64,000 nt of DNA from Karalla daura (GCA_029224185.1 CM055210.1:13126882-13190881), one strand, 5' to 3'; shown: positions 1 through 31,572, counted from the stretch's first letter. A program made the numbers and translations. The notes: generated by a model from the sequence alone, not told the origin.

Positions 1-412
1 ACCAGAAAGAAACCAGGAAGTAGATGAGAGAAGAGACACCTCCCAAAGTTTCTTTTATTGCTTACTGTAAGTCTCCCAATGGAATAGAAGTCAATTGCTC
101 TATTAACAGTAGATTAATCAGTTAGTTAAAAAGGGATGATTTATAAGGAACTTGTCTTTGTTGTTGCAATGAAAGGATGGACTTAACACATTCTTCTATA
201 GCATAGTGATACATACGTCAATTACATTATGTCAGTTACATTGATATCTAAAAAAAGAAAACTAAAATCAGGAAGAAGCAGGTTCCTAACAGGATATTTC
301 TTCCCTCTCCGTCCATCATTACTGTCATTTTCGTTTGACAGATCAAATCTGCTTTGTCTCGCCTGAATATTTATCCTCTCGTCCAGGTGTTCTGTCTCAT
401 CACCCCGTCCTC

Positions 413-461
<49 letters not shown>

Positions 462-528
462 CGTCTGTTTCTTGTCACCTCGCTTTCAATAACTCTTGTC
501 CCGTGTCTCTTATTTTCCGTCTGTTTCC

Positions 529-580
<52 letters not shown>

Positions 581-1459
581 ACACCTCTGGACTTATGCTG
601 CTTTCCTTCCTTTTCTCGAAAACGACTTTCTTCCTGCTCGACGGGTCCCCCTCCGTCCCCCTCTCTTATCTCGCCTTACCCATCCACGTATCATGTTCGA
701 AGATTTTGGCCTCTTCAGTCTGCGTGTGTGTGTGTGTGTGTGTGAATTCCCCATAATGCTCGAGTCAGAGCAGATAACAACCAACTGCTTCTGACACTCA
801 TACACAAACACAGTGGCTTGGCAGTGAAATGGAAACGGACACACCCGGCCAAGCCCTGCTCCCTCTTTTACTCATTTTTCTTCCTTTTAGTCATCTTCCC
901 GTTCTGCTCTGTTCTGTCGCTCTCTTCAGCTCATTTTGCAGTTCATTGCCGGTTCTCCGTCCTCCTTATCTGGAGCGAATATTTCCTCGAAGGAGCTCAC
1001 CTTTCATATTCATATCTGTTAACATTCCCTGGAGATATAAACAGGTAGAATAAAAAAAACCAGGACGCACATGTGGTTGGATTTGAATGATTTGACAGCA
1101 GGATGCGGTCAGACAGTCTGACACAGTCTGGCACCTTGGAGAGATGTGCTCCCGAGCTGCTAATTCATGCAGGTCCAGGATGTGGCTCGATGTAAAACAG
1201 CCCGTATTTCCTCGAGTTCTCCCAGCCGTCGGGCAGGAGTTCAGATGACGGAACTGGTTTTGATGGAGGAGCGGTAGCAGAGGTGGCTGCCCGTCCTGGA
1301 AGGAAACCCATTACTGTAAATAATCCAGTCGAGGGTCTAATCTATTACTTCCTTTGTTTGGAAGCGGCTGCTGTAAATCGTGCAATGCGGAGCTAAGATT
1401 GAAAACCAGTTCCCATTGTGTCCCTGGTGCTGGTTATGAGTCAGGTCTGGCTGCAGAAG

Positions 1460-1490
<31 letters not shown>

Positions 1491-1639
1491 GCCCAAATCT
1501 GCACATCTGTCACAACATATCCCTAGAACCTCCTGCTAATCTCGCCCTATGTGTGAGCGTGTTTGTCCTCTGGCCAAACTCTCCTCCGACGCCACCTCCG
1601 CTTTTTATTTTGCAACAGATTAGAAGAGAGTAGAAGAAA

Positions 1640-1730
1640 ACCCACGTACTAATGGGGAGAACGTGCCAGAAAAGCCCTCGAACCTGGGACCTTCTCATCT
1701 TGAAGTGACAGTTCTAGATTTACATCACTC
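1640..1730 (-). mobile_element. SINE-like dispersed repeat relic
   Basis: The segment contains ggggagaacgtgcc, agaaaagccctcgaacctgg and gaccttctcatcttgaagtg in the order seen, on the reverse strand, in a very common fish repeat that carries a tRNA-like box B (GTTCGAATCCC type). Many substitutions indicate an old copy. Confidence 0.5.
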
Positions 1731-4078
1731 ATTCAGCTTTTATCCAAAGGTCGGATCCTTTGGAGGTCCTCAACCACTGGCTGCCTCCATAGCTTTGGTG
1801 CTAACCAGAAATGTCAATTTTCATCGATCTGACTTGGAGTCGAACCAGGAATGTTCTTCTTGAGCAACCATGTCGTGTTAAAGATATCTTAAGCTACTTT
1901 CTTGTGACTTTTGGTCTCCATTTTTGTCTTTTTCCATCTCCTTTGCCACCCAAGTTGCAAACTTTTAGCTCGTAATTCCTTAGATACATGCGTATCCCAC
2001 TTACGTAATACATTTCCGACCCGTTTTGGAAAAAAACTACAAATCGGAGAATTCAAAACAGTGCGCGAATCTCCCTTCCAGTTCCATACTTTCACTTCCA
2101 TTTCTCTGTTCATCTTCCAAGTCGACCTGCTGTTTGGGGCGTTCCCCTTTGTTCCTGTCAATCAAGTTTCCATTCGACGCTTCCTCAGCTCGTAGAGCGA
2201 TCGTCTGGACCGTGCAGGATGTGAGAAAGCGCCGGCCGGGATTCGATGATTCATGCGGTTTCCCGACCTCGTCTGGATTAGCAGGCGTCGTGTTATTCAC
2301 TGCGCCGTGTTTGAGATCGTTTCTGCAGAAGTTTTTTTTTCGTTTTTTCCAGGATGGATGATTTGCCGGCTAAACTGCGGCTCCCCATAAACAAACAGGG
2401 AGCTTCACCTGCCACAGATGCACCTGGCTCTGCTCCTAATCCTTCCCGCCACTCTGTTATACTTTCCCTCCCCACTTTAGCTGCTGGATCTCACCCTGTT
2501 TCTACACTGCTAATCCGCATTCAATTTGTCTTTCTCCTCCTCCTCCTCCTCCTCCTCCTCTCCTTCTACCTCCACCTCTCCAGTCTTTCCTTTCACTTTC
2601 TCTGCCTCTCTCTATCCTGGGGCAGCTGGTAGCCGTCAGAGAGATGAGGCAAAAGCTGTTCCTCTTATATAAACTGAAGGAATGACATTTCCTCCCTCTC
2701 TGCTCTCCATCTTTTCCTCCTCCGCCTCCTCCTGCTCCTGTTTTCTCTCCCTCCACATCTCATCGATGCATTTTTCCCTCCCTACCAGAGTTATTTCTCC
2801 ATAATTTCTTGCAACAACACTTCTAATCTCTTCTCATTCTTTCTCTCTTCGCGTGAGAAAGTGGGCAGGAAGTCACTCAGACTGGGAGATGGGGGTTCTG
2901 GGGAATTTCGTTGCCCCGTCTTTCCCTCCTCCCACTCCTCCTCCTCCTCCTTCTCCTCCACGTTTCCCCTTTTCCCTGGATTCCAGTCTTCCTCTTCCAG
3001 TTCTTCCTCCTCCTTTTCAGCCCAGCAGCTCAGGTTAGCAGCACCTAGGATTTAAAAACATCCACTGCCCCCTCCCCAGGGACGTAACCGAGTCTCCACA
3101 AAACTCCCAGTTTAGCCCATAATGGCAGAGAACTGATTTCCCCTACTTTGGCCAGATTGAGGGCTGAGACAATCATGGAAACCACAGACACTTGACTCTG
3201 GTGTGTCAGGTGTCACCTGAGCCCCCAGGGGGTTTACTCCAGTCTCACTATTCACTCAGTACTCAGAGTTGTGAGGAAGCAGCTTTAAACTAGGTTTTTT
3301 TGTGTAATTTCCCATTAAACAGAATGGTCTCCAGCTCGATTAGCCTAGCATAAACAAGTAAATAAAGTTTTAAGGATCTAAGGGGAAGAAGTGAGGTTTC
3401 TGGTTTTCATGACCTCATTATGTTTTCCTCCTCAATTCTACTTCTTTTTACCATGAAAGAGTTTGCTCAACTCAGCTAGCAGCTAGCCTCGTCTAGCTAG
3501 CAGCTAGCCTCGCCTAGCTAGCGACCAACATCAAGAAGCCACATGGCTACTTTGGTGACTCATGCTATTGTACCGATGGTTTTTGTTTATTTATACTCGG
3601 CTAACATGTTTATCTATCATTTAATGTTTGCATAAAGTGTAGAACTGGCTCAGAAATGGACTGTCTGACCATGCTAACTTATAGGATGAGGCATGACAAA
3701 TATCCTAAAACTCAAATTGAGGTTTTACACAGTGCTCTTTGTGGGAATATTTCATAGCTAAGTAGGCTAAGGGAGCTGTTGTTTATAGCCTGTATGTTAA
3801 GCTAATTTAGCAGTAGCTTCATATAAAGTCTCTTTCCCTAAAGGTCAACTCACCCTTTAGAGGATTAAATGACATATTTGTCCTGCAAAACCAAGCTTCA
3901 TAATCATTCTTGGTGACGAAACAGAGAAACGCAACAATTAAACAGCCTTTGCAATGTGTCGATTGTCTGAATCGTCACTCAGCTTTTGTCTGAACGCGTA
4001 ATTATTTTAGATTATACTTCAGAGTGTCGGCACCTCCCTCTATTGATGCACACCACACCCAACTCAGCTGGTAATACT

Positions 4079-4113
<35 letters not shown>

Positions 4114-4295
4114 CAGCTAGATTATTAGCAGAATGATTGTTGGCAGGTATAAGTGGAGATCTAATAGAGATTATCTCCGCAGCCTATTCCAAACTTCCAG
4201 GATGAATTAACTGAACAAGAGGCTTAAATAACACGCACACACACAGGCGTGCAGGAGGTCATTTTATCTCTCTCTCTCTCTGTCTCTCTCTCTCA

Positions 4296-4358
<63 letters not shown>

Positions 4359-4657
4359 CGTAGAGATACAAGGGGAAGTCGAGTTTGTCAGTTGATAATG
4401 TGATCACTTCCTCTCCCCTAGTTTCTTTATTTCAAGCGGTCACATGTTTTATTTTCTCCTGACATTATCTCTTACTGCACATGGTGGAGCAGTCCTCACT
4501 TTCACTATCATCGCACTTCTCACACACACACACACATATACACACACTTTCACACTTGCGCACACATATCCACGACAGATGTGCAGCTCTCTGCGGTATG
4601 AAGAAATGAGACACTGCTCCGTATCGAAATCCATTGTCAAAACAGATGCTTCCTCCG

Positions 4658-4661
<4 letters not shown>

Positions 4662-4739
<78 letters not shown>

Positions 4740-4761
4740 AGAGAGAGAGAGAGAGAGAGAA
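4662..4761. repeat. (TG)n plus (GA)n compound microsatellite
   Basis: About 38 TG units are followed by about 11 GA units. This is one of three long dinucleotide arrays within 750 bases (4296-4354, 4662-4761, 4820-5011). Confidence 0.95.
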
Positions 4762-4818
4762 TTTGTTTTACTGGTCTTGCTGATCTCCCTGCTCTGCTGT
4801 AAAATGTAACCACTGCCT

Positions 4819-5012
<194 letters not shown>

Positions 5013-5559
5013 AACATGCATATAAATCTTCTGGTTTATCGCAACTTGCATATCTTATTTTGAAAGTCTTAACTGTGACCTCGAGTGATAATAACATGAC
5101 ATTTTTTAGCAAATACAAAGACTTTTTTTACTGGACATAAGTGCTCCCCTCACACATCTGTACTTCTATTCTTACATAGAATTAATAGTTTTTGCAGTAA
5201 ATATCTGTATTTACTATTCCATTACACTTCTACACTGCCTGTGCTTCCTTCAGTTCCTTAGCTAAGCTAAGCCAAGCTAAACTAAACTAAGCTAAGCTAT
5301 TTTCTCTTAAAATGACACAAAATTTACACTAGACTTCTTAGCTGAGGCTCAGCCAGACTGCAAAGATGCCAAGAAATGAAGAGAATTGAAGAAAATTCTT
5401 TATAAAATCTGTGCTTTTACTTTAAACAGCACGCACACACACACACACACATGCATGCTGTGATGTGTGTTAGTATTTGGCGGCACATGTGAGTTGACCC
5501 CTGCTGATATATGTGTGTTTGTGTTTTGTGAACGATTTATGATAGCTTAACTATTTTTG

Positions 5560-5615
<56 letters not shown>

Positions 5616-6210
5616 TCCAGCTCTGCTTTCATGCATCTTCACTTTGAGACATTAAACATCGTTTGTGCATGTTTTTCTTTTATCGACGTTGAACTTGCTC
5701 TTGCTTTTCCCTCATAAATGTTTCCCCTTCCTCGTACATTTGGCCTTCGTTTCTCTTTCATGTTTTATTACTTCTTCTTCTTCTTCCTCTTCTTCTCTGA
5801 GGGGATTCTAATATTTCACTGATTACAAACCACTCTGGGTCTCTCTGTAGAACTTAAGTGGATAAAATGTTTTTCTCTCTCTCTCTCTCTCTCTCTCTTT
5901 ACATTTCCACCTCGTCCGACCGCAGAAATATGAAGCAGCGAAGAGAGCGAGGGGGATAAAGGACAGAGCTCGTTCTAGACGGGTTTCAGTTGTTATCTCA
6001 CTGATATATGGAGGGAATATTACGAGGTGACACAGAGAGGCAGAGCTTTTTTTTTCTTCCTGAAGCGTACCACTCCTCCTCCTCCTCTTCCTCCTTCTCT
6101 AAACACCTTGCCAGCTCTTCCATCGCCACCATAAAACAGTTCCAAGGCTCCTTTGTTCTGCATGTTGCTACGACGTGCCTGTGCCCTTTAAAGTCTCCGG
6201 ACCGGTCCAC

Positions 6211-6243
6211 GCCCCCCCCCACCCCCCCCACCCCCCCACCCCA
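6211..6243 (-). other. C-rich (CCCCCCCA)n tract, quadruplex candidate on the - strand
   Basis: Four C runs of seven to ten are separated by single A bases, giving a G-quadruplex motif on the - strand and an i-motif candidate on +. Confidence 0.7.
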
Positions 6244-6330
6244 ACATCCCAAACTTTGCACTGATTGGCCAGTTGGTTCGTGGCCAAGCGACCGAGGGCG
6301 GAGGCCGACACTGCCCTGGCACCATGCATG

Positions 6331-6377
<47 letters not shown>

Positions 6378-6491
6378 TCGGGAAGGATCGGTTTCCTGTG
6401 TAAGCGTCATCATGTGCCATTTGATAGGAGCCGTGATTGGTCATCGGAGACCTGGGACTTTTTTTTTAGATGTGGCGATCTTTCAGAACGT

Positions 6492-6564
<73 letters not shown>

Positions 6565-6957
6565 AAAGGAGTGGCGCTCCAACCACCGCCGCTTTGCTGC
6601 CCTTTCATATTTTCATAAACTTAAGAAAATGAATGGAAGAGGGGGAGGAGGAGGAGGGCGAGTGAAAAGTCAATCAACAAAACGAAGGAAGTAAAACGAG
6701 CGGGCAGACAAAGGCCTTTAATTGAATCGCATTAACCCGCGCGCACTTTGTTGTGTTTTGAGCCTAAATATAGGCCGTATAACCTAATTATGTAATAATA
6801 CCTATTGTTGCATCAAAAGCATCCGGGCACGTCACTGCAGAGCAGAACAAAGGTGCGAGCCCCGATGCTGCTGTGGGAAAAGCAAATATGCTCTCCAGCA
6901 GAGAGACGAGCTGCACAGAGCTCTCATCTATAGCTGCTGGTTCAATTAAACAATGTG

Positions 6958-7575
6958 TAAGAACTGGAAACTGTTTGAGTGTAAAACATATGAGTTTGGG
7001 GTTCATCTGGGGGTATATTTATGGACCGCTTTCTTGGCTTTTTGGAGAAAATAAAACCTCAGACTTGTTGTTTTTTTGCACATCTAAACAGTAGACTACA
7101 ACGAGCCTGCGTCCTCCATTAACTCCACTTAGACTCTCTTTCTCTTCTCTGCTTCTCTGCTTCTTCCAAGTAATCAACAGCGGAGCGTTTCAAGCAGTGT
7201 ATCATGAGCAATGTAGGAAATTACGAACTAAAAGCATTAATTTAGAGTAAATTACATTAGTTTTTATGGCTAAATATTACAAGACATGATTGATAAACAC
7301 TACTGGGTAAACTTGTGTGTAAACAGAGGGATGCAGCGTTCTTTGTTTATAAAAAAGGGAAAAAGCCGCTTCTTTAAATTGCTTTGTATTGATTTTTCTA
7401 CCCATAAAGAAATCGTTAAAAACCAAAGTGTAAAGTCATGTTTCATCTGGGGTTTATTTTCAGACCCTTTTTCTTGGCTTTGTGCAGTGACTTTGTTGTT
7501 TTTGCATGTTTTATATCATTATTTTCTTTACTTCTCATATCTAAACAATGAAATACAACCAGACAGGACCTTGTT
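6958..7575. repeat. Diverged direct duplication
   Basis: A segment at about 6958-7098 (gtgtaaaacatatgag, ggttcatctgggggtat, ctttcttggctttt, catctaaacagtagactaca) recurs at about 7428-7565 with gtgtaaagtcatg, tttcatctggggttta, ttttcttggcttt and tatctaaacaatgaaataca. The order is the same, and the offset is about 470 bases. Neither copy codes. Confidence 0.6.
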
Positions 7576-8202
7576 ACGTATGTTTCAGCCGTAGCACGAG
7601 TGCATCCAGGACATTTATATGACACTTTACGAGACAAATTATGACCTCGAGCCTTCTATAACTGGACGACTAAAGTGCGTGTAAATGCGTTATTCCGATT
7701 CATACCAGACTTCTCTGATCCGATTGAAACACCCAGATAATGCGGTTGGAAACTGGTTTTCTTCCTGGTGTGACTGAAACTGAAACGCGTGGATGCATGT
7801 TCTACAATGGATCAAAAACTTCCAAGAGTGACATTCCCAGAACAACAACATCATAAGAGAAGCTTCCAATTCCATCCATGTGCTCATTTTGACTCAGCTG
7901 AAGGTGGAAAGGAAGTGGGAAGGGGTGCGAATTAACCTGCTAAAACATGGCATATCGCCACCTAGTGTCGAGGAGGGCGTCGCATTCCCATCCAACTATT
8001 CGTTTTTCCCCGTGGCGCCCAAACTGGGACAAGGACGAGTGGAGTCATGAGCAAAAGCTCGACTCGGCTGTTCCATGTTTACGGACTGACCGACCGAGGC
8101 ATGGAGTGCAGTAGTCAGGCGCAGGGAAAGTTCTCTCAGTCCAGTAAACACAGTAAATCAAGGCAAATTACTGCAGTTTATCACGAGACGACTCCTGGAA
8201 AA

Positions 8203-8269
<67 letters not shown>

Positions 8270-8756
8270 GAGCTCCGGGGGCTGCAGCCATCCTGCAGGA
8301 GAGTCCGCGCTGATAAATGGAGCGAGCTGTGTTTGGGCTCGGCTCGGCGAGATGAATGGAGCGCTGCAGCTGCCACGGCTGGCTAAATATTACATGCCGA
8401 AACACACAGATACACACACGCACACACACACACACACACATATATATACACACGCTAACTGAGCAGAAGGCCGGAATATGTCAGGAATGTGCTCTCGGAG
8501 ATGACCGACCTTCACACGTACACAGTCGATGTGTAAAAACTATGTGTTCTGCTGCTTCTTGTGTGTGTGTGTGTGTGTGTGTGTGCATGTGCATGTGTGT
8601 GTGTGTAAGGGACTCAAGCGTTCACACACTTTTCTAATCACATGCTGGCACATTTGCCCTCGTCTGGAGTGATGATTTTCTCGCTGTTCTGCGTCACATG
8701 CGTCCAATATGCGAGTTCGCACACATGCGCACGCCTACGCACACGCCTGCACACGG

Positions 8757-8801
<45 letters not shown>

Positions 8802-11082
8802 AGAGTCTTGCTCAACAGGTTAGAATGTTTCACAAGTCGGGACCTGCAGGTCGAGGATGTGCTTGTCTGGGTTCAGAGTGTTACTGTGTGTTTGTGTGTG
8901 TGTTTTACATTACTAGCCAGTGAGAAAATGTTAACTGTCCAACACACACAAACATACACACATGCACACACACACACACACATGCACGCACATGCACACA
9001 CACACACAGGCAGCAGACAAAGTTGTAGTCTCATTACTGAGGTCTCCAAGGAGTCACCATGGCAATGGCAGAATGAAACCACGGCCTTTGGGACACGAGT
9101 TGCGTGTGTGTGTGCGTGTGTGTGCGTGTGTGTGTGTGTGTGTATGTGTGTGTCCTACAGACCCAGAAGCGTTTTATTCCCCCAGGAAGTGAGTAATTCT
9201 CGACAGGCCAATCAGAGGACAAAGTTTGAGACTAGACTCTAAAGCACTTGGTCCGGATCGTCAACACTCGCTGACCTTCTGATTCCCGGCGGAGCGTCCG
9301 GGCCGGCGGGTCAGTGACATCACGCTAATGAAATAAAGACGCTTTAATACCTGGAGCCAAGAGTTCTGACTCGATGAGTTATGTTTGGCAAGTCGATCTG
9401 AGCAAGAAAAGCAAAAAGAAAAAGAAAGAAATGACTAACAGATAAACGTAGGGAATAACAGGATGAGAGACGTAAACTTTCTGTGTTTTTTTTGTTAGGG
9501 AAACATTATCAGGAAATGTAAACGGAGATGCATTAAAGATGCGTGGAGATGGAGGGATGAGATAAGAGAAAAAAGGAGGTGTAGGTTGAGCTGCACAGAT
9601 GGAAGGGGAGCGAGCGCAGGCCTAAACAAATATTTACAGAGCGTCCTCCTCTGTGTTTATGGCTGCGTTTATGACCACACTCCTCCTCCTCTTCCTCCCC
9701 CTCCTCCTCTTCCTCCTCCCTCCTGTACGTTTCAGTCTCTTCGTCGTTATCACCGTTATCACTCTTTTCCAGTCATCTGTGTGTGTTTGTGTGTTTATCT
9801 AGTTTGCGTGTGTGTGTGTTTCGCATCATTGAGCCTTGAAAATCTGCTTCATAGATATGAAGATGCGTTTTATGTCGTGTGTGTCGTTAGCATCACCTCG
9901 ATAAAGTATCCAACTACAGATTAGAAGATACAAACCTCAAAATATTCCAAGATTCCAACATATTCTGAATACAAATGAGAGTTTGTGCATGTGTGTTTTT
10001 GGATCAGGTCAACATCATCTTACATAAGAAGTAAAACCAAACATGCCTCGAAATTGTAGCTAGTAGCTATTAGCTACTAGCAGCTGTTACTATGTGTGCT
10101 ACACATATTGAGACAGAGAGAGAGACAGATTGAGTGTAGTTTTTGGCATATTCCGACAGATTATTCAGCGTTTGTTACATATTCTGAACTCTTTGGATTG
10201 CTTCAGTAAGGTGTTTATGAATCACAAATGTCTGTTAGCTAAAATCGCTATCTACGTGTTAGCCGTATGATGTCACCAAAAGTTTTCATCTTTTGCAGAG
10301 TGAACAAATAGAAAAAAGATAACTTGTAGTGTAATTAGGATTCTATCGGAATACAGTTACTCATATTCAGTTATGCAGTCTAGATGTGTAACTCTGTTGT
10401 GTGTTTTCCACTTCTCCCCAAAACTGTGTGTAGATATCATCTGTGTGTGTGTGTATGTGTGTGTGTGTGTGTTATCCAGAAGCTCCCTCTCTAAACATCA
10501 CCCACTCCTCTCTCTGTCTCTCTGCTTTTCCACCGTCTCAGAGTTCATCTGTCAGCACTTGTTTTACATCCAGGGAGCAGCGGTAGCAAGTAGCGGGGGG
10601 GGGGGATCCGATAAAAGATGAAAGCAGACGAGAACAGACGCTGATAGTCTCGAGGAATCAGTCATTACACAGCGCTTTATTCAGGGTTTCTTTTTTTCTT
10701 TCCCTCCTCCTCTTCTGTTTTTCCCACCAATTCAAAAAAAAAACTTCCCTGAAAGTCCCCTCTCAGCATATCGTGCTCCGGGCGTCTCACATCAGAATGA
10801 AACGTACATAAATCTGACCGACGTGTCGGACAGATTTCACCACGTCCTCTCATAATTCTCGTCTCTTGTTCTCTTGTGAGTTCAGTGCTGCAGACTTGAA
10901 TCCATACGGAAGTAGCAAAATGAGCAAGAATACAAGGAGGAAATCATTTTTGATCCCCAAAGGGAAAATCATAATAGTGAAAATAACAATAACTGGACAA
11001 TTCCCACAACTTAGAGAGCAAATACTGTACATTGCGTCTTATGGAGAGATAGACACTCCCAGGGGTCAGTCAGAGGCTCGTC

Positions 11083-11280
11083 GTTAGGGTTAACAGCTAG
11101 GGTTAGCGCTTCCAACTAGGGTTGGCGTTAGCAGCTAGTGTTAGCATTAACAGCTAGGGGTAGGGTTTCCAAGTAGTGCTAGAGTAAGGGTTAACAGCTA
11201 GGGTTAGGGTTAACAGCTCGGGTTAGAGTTTCCAACTAGGGTTGACTAGGGTTCGCGTTAACCGCTAGGGGTAGGGTAGG
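11083..11280. repeat. Degenerate GGGTTA-rich minisatellite
   Basis: Units such as agggttaacagct, agggttagcgctt and tccaactagggtt alternate. The vertebrate telomere hexamer TTAGGG is embedded several times, but the period is about 12-20 bases and irregular, so it is a telomere-like minisatellite rather than a true telomere block. Confidence 0.75.
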
Positions 11281-11439
11281 AATCGACATGAAAAGAGAAA
11301 TATTTCATATCTCAATTTTCAAGTGTTGGTTGAGCAGATCCATTCTCGAGGAGGTGAAAAAGCAAAAAGCACAGGATCTTTGAGAAGTTTTGATATAACA
11401 TTTGTCTTGGAAGCAGATGGGGCACCCAATCAGAAAACC

Positions 11440-11560
11440 TGTAGTAACCTGAGAAAGTCTGCACACATGCTAACGCCATACAGAAAGGTCTGGGTCGTTC
11501 CAACTGGGATTCGAACCAGGGACCCTCTCACACCGTGTTGCCCTACATCTTTATATGGAT
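11440..11560 (-). mobile_element. SINE-like dispersed repeat relic
   Basis: The string acagaaaggtctgggtcg followed by gggattcgaaccagggaccc is the same repeat type as at 1640, again in reverse orientation. It ends about 40 bases before the acceptor of the first visible plcb3 exon. The gattcgaacc part resembles a tRNA box B but there is no tRNA fold around it. Confidence 0.5.
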
Positions 11561-11607
11561 GCCACATTTAATTTTCCTCTCTCCCTTTTTTCTGCTCCGT
11601 TCTGCAG

Positions 11608-28294
<16,687 letters not shown>

Positions 28295-29051
28295 ACTCCA
28301 CACTTGTAAAAACTAAGACAGAAAAGAAAAAGAAAAAAGGAAGATACGTACGTTCAACTTGGGGTCTATAATGATTATAATGTGGGATAGCGATGATATT
28401 AATTATTAACTAATTTTATTCCTTTTTTTTATTGTTATTACAGACTGTGTCGGTCGTGTCTACAGAGCTATATTATTTTTTATTTTGCTTTTTTTGTCAG
28501 ATGACACGTTGTGTCTTTTTATTGGACGATTTCATGAGAATCACATCCGAACACCTCTCTGTCTCTCTGTCTGGCTTTTATCCTCCTTTCCTTTCGGTAC
28601 CTGTTTGTTTGTTTTTTGTTTTGTTTTCCTCTTTGTCTCTGCATCATTCCTGTCGTGACTGGTCAGTAAGCTTTGCCGCAGTACGAGCTTTACACGCACA
28701 CTGTTCGGACTAAGTTATCAGCTTTAACTTCTCTGTTTTTTCGACACTATTTGGACATTTTGAAGCTGTACAGACAGACAGAAAGAGAGCGAGAGAGAGA
28801 ACAGGGTGAGGAAATGTCTTTCCCAGTAGATCACTGCCTCACGTGCTGCAAATAGAGTTAGAGCTACAACTGACAAAAAAAACAACACATTTTTCCTTTT
28901 TCTTTTTAAGGAATTCACTGTTTTATATGGAAATATAAAGACGCAAGAGGCGTCTCCAAACTGAATAGTTCGACTGTAATGGCAGGAGCTGGCCAGAGAG
29001 TGGCGCTGCAGCCTCATCTGTGGTATCCCATCCTATTATACTGTACCCTGA

Positions 29052-29085
<34 letters not shown>

Positions 29086-29204
29086 CGCTCACCTGTCTCG
29101 GATGATGACACCCTTGGTCGGGATAAAGTTTTTGACCTTTAACATCCAATCAGAATCTGGCCAAGGTTGAATAATGGTGCGATAGGCAGACATCTGACCA
29201 GAAA

Positions 29205-29261
<57 letters not shown>

Positions 29262-29319
29262 GGGTGAAAAGAAGAGAGGGTGTCAAGTGATCTCTCTCTC
29301 TCTTTCTCCCACACACACT

Positions 29320-29380
<61 letters not shown>

Positions 29381-29663
29381 ACAGATGCAGCTTATTGGTT
29401 CAGAGGCCAAAAGTCTCTAAAATCCTCATCCCATCCAATCTACAACCATTTGAAAAACAGATCTCACACACACACACACACACACACATGCACACATGCA
29501 CACACACACACAGTTTTGGGGGAGAGCTTCAATAATTTTACGGATATTGTAGTTTACTAAACTCTGTGTGTGTGTGTGGGGCCAGAAGTTAATCTCTTGA
29601 TGAGACATCTGCTCCTTGGGACAGTAATACCTCCCACTAAATGGAAACTGTGAGTGTGTGTGT

Positions 29664-29756
<93 letters not shown>

Positions 29757-29930
29757 ACTTTTTTCCCGGCTCCAAATAGCGACGGCACTGTAGGAACGTC
29801 TCCAGACGACGACGTGAAGCTGCTCCGCGACACAGCACTCGAAGACATTCCAGCCTCGTTCGTTGTGCCCTCGTTTGTCCTCCATCGTTATTGGTTTAGT
29901 ATCAGATTTAACAAACAAACAAATAAAGAA
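28295..29930 (+). other. plcb3: Probable plcb3 3' untranslated region
   Basis: Directly after the stop the sequence is A- and T-rich, with long T runs and no new splice-compatible frame. Several (CA/TG)n tracts lie at 29048-29083, 29207-29260, 29321-29375, 29463-29512 and 29655-29752. The first clear AATAAA polyadenylation signal I noticed is at 29922-29927, with another overlapping just after. The true 3' end could be earlier through a variant signal, so the boundary is only a guess. Confidence 0.35.
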
Positions 29931-31300
29931 ATAAACAAACAGAAGTCCTGCTGCAGCAGCTCAGAAAGTTGCCACAAAGACAAATTGCACAAGTCGGCTT
30001 CCTGACGCTTTGATCCTGTGTACGTGACGACATTTGCAGTGTGAGAATGTCGTTTTGTTTGTTTTTTGTTTGTTTTTTGTTTTTGTTTTTTTGGGGTGGT
30101 GTATAGATCCTCTAGAATAATATCCTTAGATCCTACAGTCAGACCGAGTATTGAATGTCTAAACGGTACTTTAAGTTAAAGTTTTTGTGTTTTTGTCTGT
30201 TTTTTTTTAATCCAATACAGGATTTTTTTAATTATTATTCCTATGTAACAGCAACATGTTCTTGTTTTTAATGTTGTTGTTGTTTTTGTTTCCCCCCCCC
30301 CCACACCCGCTCTTCTTGTCTCGTCCACTTTGACGACATCCTGTGTATGTGTACGTGTTTGTACGTGTTTCGATTCCTGTGAATTTTACTACTGACCACA
30401 AGTGCTGGAGGGCGACGGAGGAGCGGGGGCAGGAAGACGTTCCCGGGGCGAATTCGATTTTCCTCGGAAGAAAGAGAAAAAAAAACATTTTCAGACGAGA
30501 AATGTTTCGTCTCGTCCTCGTCTCCCGCCTCCCTCTCTCTTGGTGTGAGCACTGGCTGCCTGTCTGTCTGATTATCCGCCCTCACACACACACACACACA
30601 CATACATAAACACATACACACACACACACTTTGTAAAACGTCATCCATTTAAATGGAATTTTAACAACTTTTTCTTTTGTGGTTATTTCTGAGTTTCTAA
30701 GGATGGAAGGTGTGAAAAGGTCATCTTAACCAGGTTTTATCCAGTTGGAAACATTAGTTTCGACATTTTGGGTAGGATTGGTACACATCCAGGTAAATCC
30801 AAGAAACGTGTAGGATTTATCCATCACATTGGATCTCCGTCTCTTCGGGCTAAAGTGGCACTTTGTGTCGACAGGTTTATTTATGTGCGGAGTTCAGAGA
30901 TTCATTTATGTTTGCACTTTTGAGCTCCTTTCTTCTTTTTATATTCGGTAGAGCAGCTTTTGTTAAAAGCTCTTTTCCCACGCTGGCTGTGAAAAAGTCA
31001 TCAAGTATCAAACCACTTTAAAGCCGCCGCTCTGTCCTTGAGATAAATTGTTAAAACCGAGTAGTGCCGAAGCGCATCAAATCTTTAGACCTCCAACGAG
31101 TCGCAGTTCTCCGCCAGGCAAGCATGCCGAGGATTTTGCACACTGTAAACTCTTCCCACGGGTTCTAAATATGTGATGAAAAAGACGGGATGGAAGTGAA
31201 GAATGTGACAAGGGAAGACAAGGAAATGTACCTCCGCCGAAGAAACATTTAAAGTGACACGCACGGCTGTTTGAAGACGAGGAAAGCCTCAATGTGTCCA

Positions 31301-31572
31301 TTTAAAGGGACACCGTGTAAGATTTACACCCATCTAGTGTTGAAATCATGTATTGCATGCAAACTACTGTAGCCTCCAAGTATCAAAAAGCCTCGTGCTG
31401 ATTTTCTCCAATGTCTCAGTGATGGATTACAGAAAAGATGCTTTGGTCCCATTTGTCCCTTGTGGGCGGCTGTAGATTCAAGATGGCCGACCATCATGTT
31501 GCTTTTCTACCGGCTAATATAAACAAATCTAAAATAATTTTCTTATGAGTTATAAGCAGAGGTCGTAACGCA

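Noticed and set aside
2354..2470. Frame MDDLPAKLRLPINKQG after a T-rich ccag, tested as a missing plcb3 first exon
   Set aside because: It does not resemble the PLC-beta N-terminus and has no supporting donor.
8047..8313. Short + strand frame starting MSKSSTRLFHVYGL
   Set aside because: It ends in a (CT)n run and resembles no PLC-beta N-terminus; no downstream donor keeps a frame with known exons.
11490..11535. Possible tRNA gene from gattcgaacc
   Set aside because: The box-B-like word belongs to a SINE-like relic; no acceptor stem or anticodon arm could be built.
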